From assembly GCA_030591625.1 (NCBI GenBank), contig JAUVAR010000048.1, positions 1 through 11,668 of the forward strand: a stretch of 11,668 bases of DNA, in the 5' to 3' direction. Position numbers and translations under genes: made by a program. Origin of the DNA: Candidatus Zixiibacteriota bacterium (GTDB lineage Bacteria > Zixibacteria > MSB-5A5 > GN15 > FEB-12). Shown here one piece after another: positions 7,498 to 11,668 of this stretch (its first letter is position 1; the number at the start of each line of letters is the position of its first letter). The notes beneath the pieces are model-generated. The model saw only the letters and a program-made list of their open reading frames with translations. It had not been told where the DNA came from and did no database searches.

Positions 7498-8463
7498 TTA
7501 CTCAATTTCCAGAGGTGGCATTCTCAAATATTCAGTACCAATAATTTTTCGTTGAATATTTTGACAGCCTCGTTTTACTTGTTCCTCTGTAAGGTCAAGA
7601 ACTTTTGCTACTTCTGCCACGGGAACATTATTCTCCATAGCGTACCAGAGCATATCCATACGGTAGAAATCCAGCCCAAAGAAAAATTCTTCCTGAGTTT
7701 GCTCACTTGAATATGTATCGGTTGTTGGTGTACGTTCCAAAATCTCCTCGGGAATTTCAAGTGCCTTCGCTAACTGAAAGACCTGAGTCTTGAAGAGGTG
7801 TGCGATAGGTTTAAGATCAGCTCCACCATCACCGTACTTCACGAAGAAGCCCTGCATGTGCTCATCTTTGTTTCCCGTGCCAATCACCGCGTAGTTTTTT
7901 CGCTCAGCATGGTAATAAAGGGTGGTCATCCGAAGGCGCTGTTTGAGATTGGAGGCGGCCACGATTTGCAAGTAGGCAGCTGGGGGCATTCGTTTAACCT
8001 TGGGCTCCTCACCATCCTTTTGGATAGTCAGATTAAAGAAATTGACTACACTTTTTTCGAGAATATTAGATGGAATAGTAATCTTACTCTTGTAGCTTGA
8101 ATCAAATTCAGGAAAGACCGATTTGATCGCTTCGTCTCTCTTTTCGTAACATTGCAAACCAATAAGGCCATCGGTAATGACTTCTTTGATCACTTTGAAA
8201 CCGAGCTTCTTTGCCAACAGACGAGCGAGCGTTTCACTTTCCGAGGCGGAGTCGGTTTCTGGCATCATCACTCCCAGGACTCGATCTGGTCCGAGAGCTT
8301 TGGCACAAAGCGCGGCACAGACAGTAGAATCGATTCCACCTGATACGCCAATAACTACCCCTTGCTTGTGAAGAGTGCGACGGACTTGTACAACTAGTTG
8401 CTTCATCAATTGATTGGCAACATCATCAGCGTCGATTCTTAGGCTATCCTTATTGAAACTCAC
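7498..8463 (-). CDS. nadE: NadE-like NAD(+) synthase, ammonia-dependent type
   Basis: A 321-residue PP-loop ATP pyrophosphatase of the NAD synthase family, which adenylates the carboxylate of nicotinate adenine dinucleotide and amidates it to NAD+. Motifs seen: SGGIDST (41-47) for pyrophosphate, LGVMMPE (63-69), LKQRLRMTTLYYHAE (173-187), GTGNKDEHMQGFFVKYGDGG (195-214), and LFKTQV (223-228) followed by ERTPTTDT. There is no glutaminase domain, so ammonia or an external amidotransferase must supply nitrogen. It is longer than E. coli NadE (about 275 residues), with an insertion around 104-160 and a C-terminal tail. The start is a GTG at 8463, preceded by AGGGAG six bases upstream; an ATG two bases earlier meets a stop at once and cannot serve. 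Related longer forms occur in polysaccharide clusters. It may be the cell's NAD synthase or a paralogue amidating a pathway carboxylate alongside the AsnB-like enzyme. The family is secure; the physiological substrate is less so. Confidence 0.87.
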   Translation of the reverse strand: MSFNKDSLRIDADDVANQLMKQLVVQVRRTLHKQGVVIGVSGGIDSTVCAALCAKALGPDRVLGVMMPETDSASESETLARLLAKKLGFKVIKEVITDGLIGLQCYEKRDEAIKSVFPEFDSSYKSKITIPSNILEKSVVNFFNLTIQKDGEEPKVKRMPPAAYLQIVAASNLKQRLRMTTLYYHAERKNYAVIGTGNKDEHMQGFFVKYGDGGADLKPIAHLFKTQVFQLAKALEIPEEILERTPTTDTYSSEQTQEEFFFGLDFYRMDMLWYAMENNVPVAEVAKVLDLTEEQVKRGCQNIQRKIIGTEYLRMPPLEIE

Positions 8464-8552
8464 ATCTTACTCCCTAAAAGGTTCTTATCTGACTGCTCAT
8501 ATCTTGGATATTAAAAGAGTATCTTGTTAAAAAAGCAACTTCAAAAACATAA

Positions 8553-8564
8553 CCCGCTTTCGGG
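8553..8564 (-). terminator. Weak hairpin, possible terminator after the methyltransferase gene
   Basis: On the minus strand CCCG-AAAG-CGGG forms a four-base-pair GC stem with a tetraloop, followed within a few bases by a T-rich TTATGTTTTT. It lies between the methyltransferase stop and the NadE-like start, where a transcription unit could end. The stem is short, so it may only attenuate or be chance. Confidence 0.22.
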
Positions 8565-8635
8565 ATCATAATGAATGACTCAACCATAAGAATAGTATCG
8601 GCAAATTCAGAAATAGCCTAACTTATTAGCTTAAA

Positions 8636-8728
8636 TTAGACACTTAGTGTATTTCCCATACCTGATTTTGCCCGGAAGTTGTTGTCACGCTCGTCCAGTT
8701 TGAACTCGACGTTTTCATGATCATTGTG
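8636..8728 (-). other. Open in-frame stretch directly after the methyltransferase stop codon
   Basis: After the TAA of the methyltransferase the same frame stays open for 30 codons to a second TAA. The conceptual peptide is charged and protein-like (for example NVEFKLDERDNNF). It has no start codon of its own near its beginning. It may be a fossil C-terminus, a stop-codon-separated tail, or chance. Confidence 0.2.
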
Positions 8729-9769
8729 TTACTTCTTGTAGATAAACAAAAATGAATGACAGAAGAACCCTTTGCCCTCCCACGACGTTAGCCATCGTAA
8801 AAGAGTGCAATAAAACCATTGCCTGGCTCCGAAGGACAACTCATTAATTTTACTACTGAGATGCTTAACAATTCCACTTTTGTTTAGCTTCGCGAATTCT
8901 ACGGGGTAGCGGTAATTGGGCCATGGATGATATTCATTTTCCATCGCGAACCCAGTATTCTTTAACATATGTCGGTACACTGATAACGAGTGGGTATGCA
9001 TAAAGTAATCATTACCGGTCCGTAATTTAAAATAAGCTTGAGCCATCCATCGCGGCATAAGGCTGGTAAATCGAATGAAGCTGTGGTCATCTACCTGACC
9101 AAGAAAATAGCGCAGACTAAATCTGTTCTCGATTCCAATGTAAACCAGTCCTCCTGGCGCCAAAACCCTGTGAGCTTCCTTAAGTGCTTGCATTTGGATA
9201 TCTTTGGGATTCTTTTTTGTATCGTCGCCTCCGAGCCACTCTAACACACCATTAAAAATAACAACATCAAAAGACGCTGAAGGATATGGAAGAGCCATGG
9301 CTGACGCGAGAGCAGTACTAATGTTTGACAATCCAGATTCATCCGCTCTCAATTGAACAAATTTCACACGTTCCAAAGTTGCATCAATCGCAGTAACATG
9401 TTTGACTTTCCGGGCAATAGGAATGGTATTTGTACCCCATCCACAGCCAATATCCAGTACTTTGGTATTCGAATCCAGAGGCAGAAGGTGGGTCCATTTT
9501 GCACGGTTTTCGTCCAGAACATAGTTTTGTACCCAAGGATTATCTATTACAACTGAGATTGCTTTCTGATACCCGGAGGTTTTAGCCATTTCAATTAGCT
9601 CTGTCATTTGCTCCCGATTGATCTCACCATAGTAGTTATCAATGTTATAAAAAATAGGAATGTTTTCTACTAATGGGAAGTTTATAGAACATGAAGTGCA
9701 GTGAAGCGATTTTCCTATAATTTGAATTGATTCTCGACAAACAGGACAACTATAAATTTGAGAAGTCAT
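8729..9769 (-). CDS. Class I SAM-dependent methyltransferase with N-terminal zinc ribbon
   Basis: A 346-residue cytoplasmic methyltransferase that should transfer a methyl group from S-adenosylmethionine to a small molecule or glycan. Residues 8-27 hold CPVC and CTSC (Cys8, Cys11, Cys24, Cys27), a Trm112-like zinc ribbon common in surface-polysaccharide methyltransferases. The Rossmann domain follows: motif I VLDIGCGWG (104-112), the acidic AIDA (127-130), FDVVIFNGVLEWL (167-179) as motif IV, and HRVLAPGGLVYIG (200-212). The C-terminal part contains ENRFSLRYFLGQVDDHS and a Phe/Tyr-rich segment that I associate with methyltransferases of exopolysaccharide clusters. AAAGG six bases before the ATG supports the start. 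It is separated by about 270 bases from the flippase upstream and 265 from the NadE-like gene downstream, so it may have its own transcript. The methyl acceptor is unknown. Confidence 0.9.
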   Translation of the reverse strand: MTSQIYSCPVCRESIQIIGKSLHCTSCSINFPLVENIPIFYNIDNYYGEINREQMTELIEMAKTSGYQKAISVVIDNPWVQNYVLDENRAKWTHLLPLDSNTKVLDIGCGWGTNTIPIARKVKHVTAIDATLERVKFVQLRADESGLSNISTALASAMALPYPSASFDVVIFNGVLEWLGGDDTKKNPKDIQMQALKEAHRVLAPGGLVYIGIENRFSLRYFLGQVDDHSFIRFTSLMPRWMAQAYFKLRTGNDYFMHTHSLSVYRHMLKNTGFAMENEYHPWPNYRYPVEFAKLNKSGIVKHLSSKINELSFGARQWFYCTLLRWLTSWEGKGFFCHSFLFIYKK

Positions 9770-9881
9770 ATGCAGCCTTTCTTTGACTTTTGATCGACGG
9801 TTCAGATATCAATCTCTTTTATAAATCACTTACCTACTTCTTAATATCAAAACAGTTAAGACTTCCGATCATTAACCTTAT

Positions 9882-10028
9882 CTAAAGACATTGGTCACAT
9901 GGTACTTTTCGATCGTTTAGCAAACCACTCTTACAGTCCGAGCCTGAGCTTGAACTATTTGACCCGTGACTTGTTTCGAGCAACAATCCCAATATTATGC
10001 ATGCTGGCTTTTTCTCCAAAGCGCTCAT
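9882..10028 (-). CDS. Possible 48-residue small gene or N-terminal gene remnant
   Basis: A short frame starts 12 bases after the flippase stop, with GGAG six bases before the ATG, a good ribosome site for this position. The product begins MSALEKKPACIILGLLLETS and continues serine-rich (SNSSSSGS) with several cysteines near the end. The start resembles the first strand of a nucleotide-binding enzyme, but the rest matches nothing I recognise. It could be a degraded gene start, a real small protein, or chance. The approximately 110 bases between it and the methyltransferase hold no other frame I would call. Confidence 0.25.
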   Translation of the reverse strand: MSALEKKPACIILGLLLETSHGSNSSSSGSDCKSGLLNDRKVPCDQCL

Positions 10029-10040
10029 CTGTCACTCCAT

Positions 10041-11591
10041 TCATCTCTTATCGGCATTCTTGGCAAGACCAACAGCCGCCAGTATGCTCTTGACCTTCTG
10101 CGAAATAATGCTACGGTGGTTTAATTCCAACACGCCATAAAATATTGCGATACCATAGACTATACAGGCGCCTCCCACTACCAAAGCGAAGAGCACAAAA
10201 GAATTGATGTCGATCAGGTAGTGACAAAGCAGAATAAGAAACAGAAATGGTAGCGATGCCAAAAGAGGTCGAATATATGATTTGCGAAGATATTTCAGAT
10301 AATCAAGCTTAAGGGTTCTGCAGATATAAATTGGATAGATGATATAACCGCTTATGAATAGCGGAATGGCGGTGCCTAGCGCTACGCCGTAGATGCCAAA
10401 TTTCTTGACTAGAATAATGCTAAGCCCCAAGTTTACAACGGCAAGGATGATATTGAGATATGCTATGTACTTTAGTTTTCCCAGTCCATAGAAAATTATG
10501 TTGGTCACAGACTGAGAGAGATGTCCGAAGTACCCGCACATTAGAATAGCAAGAACTTTTGACGAAGTCGGACCGTATTTCGGTCCCATCCAGAGATTGA
10601 TGAACGTTTCCCCAAGAACCAGGTATGCAATACTGACAGGGAGAATGACCACTAAGCAGTATTTCGTGCCAATAATTAATAGCTGGCGCAGTTTCTCATA
10701 ATTTTTCTGAGATTCGTATGCCGAAACCATGGGCAATAGAGTTGTCGACATATACATTATCAAGGTAAGTAGGTATTCTATCATGGTCGAGCCGATAGAG
10801 TAGCTGGTAATAGCACCTACTGAATGCATGGCTCCAATTACGATCGCGTCGGTCTGGTACGCAAGCCGCGAAGCTATATTCATGATGAATGCATAGCTGC
10901 TAAAGGCAGCAACCATCTTAAGCGTATCTCGGTCTGCAAAGCGCCGACTTAACTCAAGTTTCGGAAAGAGCTTGAAAGAAAATCGTGTTTTCAGAAGAGA
11001 TTCGGTTACGCTTGCAGTTAGTACAATCACTCCAACTGCAACAATTCCTCCTCCGAGTTTGAGAAAGATAATAAGAAAAAGGGCGCGGAGCAGAAACACG
11101 ATAATTTGAATGGCGTTACTCAAGTCAAACCGTTCCGCCGCGGCCAACAAGGCTCCGATCCCAGCAAATGGAAAACTGATCGCAATGTTCAATCCAATAA
11201 TGATGATGAGCACCTGAAACTGGTTATTAAACTCGGGCGGAATCTTGAAAAGACCAATAGAGAAATATGACAAGACCAAACTCGCCAGGAACACCACCCC
11301 CGCGACAATCGAAAGAACAGCCAAAATCGTGTTGACAACCCGATTTACCATCAGATCATCGCCGAGCGACTTGTAACGGGCTACAAACTTAACAATGGCC
11401 GGGGAAAGCCCCATATTGAGGAGCCCCATGTATCCGGTAAGCGAACCGACAAGTATCCAAATTCCGTAACCAGTATCCCCCAAAGAGTGCACCATGAACG
11501 GCGCCATAAAAAATGAGACAACTATGTTGACAGCGAAACCAGCCCAGTTCGAAAAAACGTTCTTGCCTATCCTATGTAGGGTATTACTCAT
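10041..11591 (-). CDS. Polysaccharide flippase, Wzx-like (MOP superfamily)
   Basis: A very hydrophobic integral membrane protein with about 12-14 predicted helices. It would move lipid-linked oligosaccharide units from the cytoplasmic to the periplasmic face of the inner membrane. The N-terminal IGKNVFSNWAGFAVNIVV, then FFMAPFMVHSLGDTGYGIW and GLLNMGLSPAIVKFVARY, are typical of the polysaccharide-synthesis branch of the MOP/MATE superfamily, as is the C-terminal half with GIYGVALGTAIPLF and a lysine-rich cytoplasmic tail. From the ATG at 11591 the product has 516 residues. An ATG at 11618 would add nine residues (MPNRSTIEA) but lacks a good ribosome site, while AGGAG and GAGG precede the inner ATG. 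The inner start also places the amphipathic first segment at the N-terminus, as in relatives. It is the first cluster gene visible on this strand; the sugar unit it moves cannot be deduced. A lipid or antibiotic exporter of the same superfamily is a less likely alternative. Confidence 0.9.
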   Translation of the reverse strand: MSNTLHRIGKNVFSNWAGFAVNIVVSFFMAPFMVHSLGDTGYGIWILVGSLTGYMGLLNMGLSPAIVKFVARYKSLGDDLMVNRVVNTILAVLSIVAGVVFLASLVLSYFSIGLFKIPPEFNNQFQVLIIIIGLNIAISFPFAGIGALLAAAERFDLSNAIQIIVFLLRALFLIIFLKLGGGIVAVGVIVLTASVTESLLKTRFSFKLFPKLELSRRFADRDTLKMVAAFSSYAFIMNIASRLAYQTDAIVIGAMHSVGAITSYSIGSTMIEYLLTLIMYMSTTLLPMVSAYESQKNYEKLRQLLIIGTKYCLVVILPVSIAYLVLGETFINLWMGPKYGPTSSKVLAILMCGYFGHLSQSVTNIIFYGLGKLKYIAYLNIILAVVNLGLSIILVKKFGIYGVALGTAIPLFISGYIIYPIYICRTLKLDYLKYLRKSYIRPLLASLPFLFLILLCHYLIDINSFVLFALVVGGACIVYGIAIFYGVLELNHRSIISQKVKSILAAVGLAKNADKR

Positions 11592-11623
11592 TGCCTCAAT
11601 CGTGCTCCTGTTTGGCATGCAGT

Positions 11624-11653
11624 ATCATATGTCGAATCTATTACAGTTGTCGT
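11624..11653 (-). promoter_or_regulatory. Candidate promoter of the flippase gene
   Basis: On the minus strand ACGACA (11648-11653) and TATGAT (11624-11629) are 18 bases apart, matching -35 at 4/6 and -10 at 5/6 positions. Transcription would start shortly before the 11618 ATG, leaving a leader long enough for the 11591 start. The gene could equally be read from a promoter beyond the window. Confidence 0.25.
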
Positions 11654-11668
11654 TTTAAAGCTACGGAT

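Noticed and set aside
5550..8371. Plus-strand frames at 5550-5795, 7294-7710, 7798-8100 and 8152-8371
   Set aside because: They lie antisense to well-supported ligase, ACP and NadE-like genes and show no family motifs.
1..11668. CRISPR array, tRNA, rRNA or insertion sequence
   Set aside because: I saw no regularly spaced direct repeats, cloverleaf-like segments, transposase frames or terminal inverted repeats with target duplications.

Overview
The window carries eight recognisable protein genes from what looks like a genome of the Fibrobacteres-Chlorobi-Bacteroidetes (FCB) group or a neighbouring candidate phylum. A Zixibacteria-like lineage is my best guess. The main pointer is the secreted protein at 2828-3556, which ends in a type IX secretion (Por) sorting tail beginning with the hallmark NYPNPFNPSTTI. 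Base composition is moderate, slightly AT-leaning by eye. No rRNA, tRNA, CRISPR array, transposase or phage gene is visible.

Layout. (1) 1-2184, minus strand: the first 728 residues of cobalamin-dependent methionine synthase (MetH), cut by the left window edge. (2) 2185-2827: about 640 bases with no convincing gene. It holds a candidate metH promoter, a 12-bp palindrome, a spaced inverted repeat and the leader of the next gene. (3) 2828-3556, plus strand: a small exported protein made of one fibronectin-III-like domain and a type IX sorting tail. (4) 3634-11591, minus strand: a cell-surface polysaccharide-type cluster. Read in the direction of transcription it is a Wzx-like flippase, a SAM methyltransferase with an N-terminal zinc ribbon, a NadE-like ATP pyrophosphatase, an acyl carrier protein, an AMP-forming acyl/aminoacyl ligase, and an AsnB-type glutamine-dependent amidotransferase. 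No glycosyltransferase lies in the window, so the cluster probably continues past the right edge.

How the genes may work together. The last four genes (NadE-like, ACP, ligase, AsnB-like) are tightly spaced, with gaps of 49, 36 and 3 bases, and look like one transcription unit. Ligase plus ACP implies that a carboxylic acid is activated as an acyl-adenylate and loaded on a phosphopantetheine arm. AsnB plus NadE means two PP-loop enzymes that activate carboxylates with ATP and form amides sit in the same unit. Together with the methyltransferase and flippase, this suggests synthesis of an amidated or acylated surface glycan, or of a small amide tailored onto one. That pathway is inference: the substrates cannot be read from the sequence.

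The most notable defect is a one-base frameshift in the ligase gene near 6210. It falls exactly in the conserved YGQTE motif and splits an otherwise complete 511-residue enzyme in two. Two short coding-like stretches, downstream of the methyltransferase and of the flippase, may be gene remnants or small genes.
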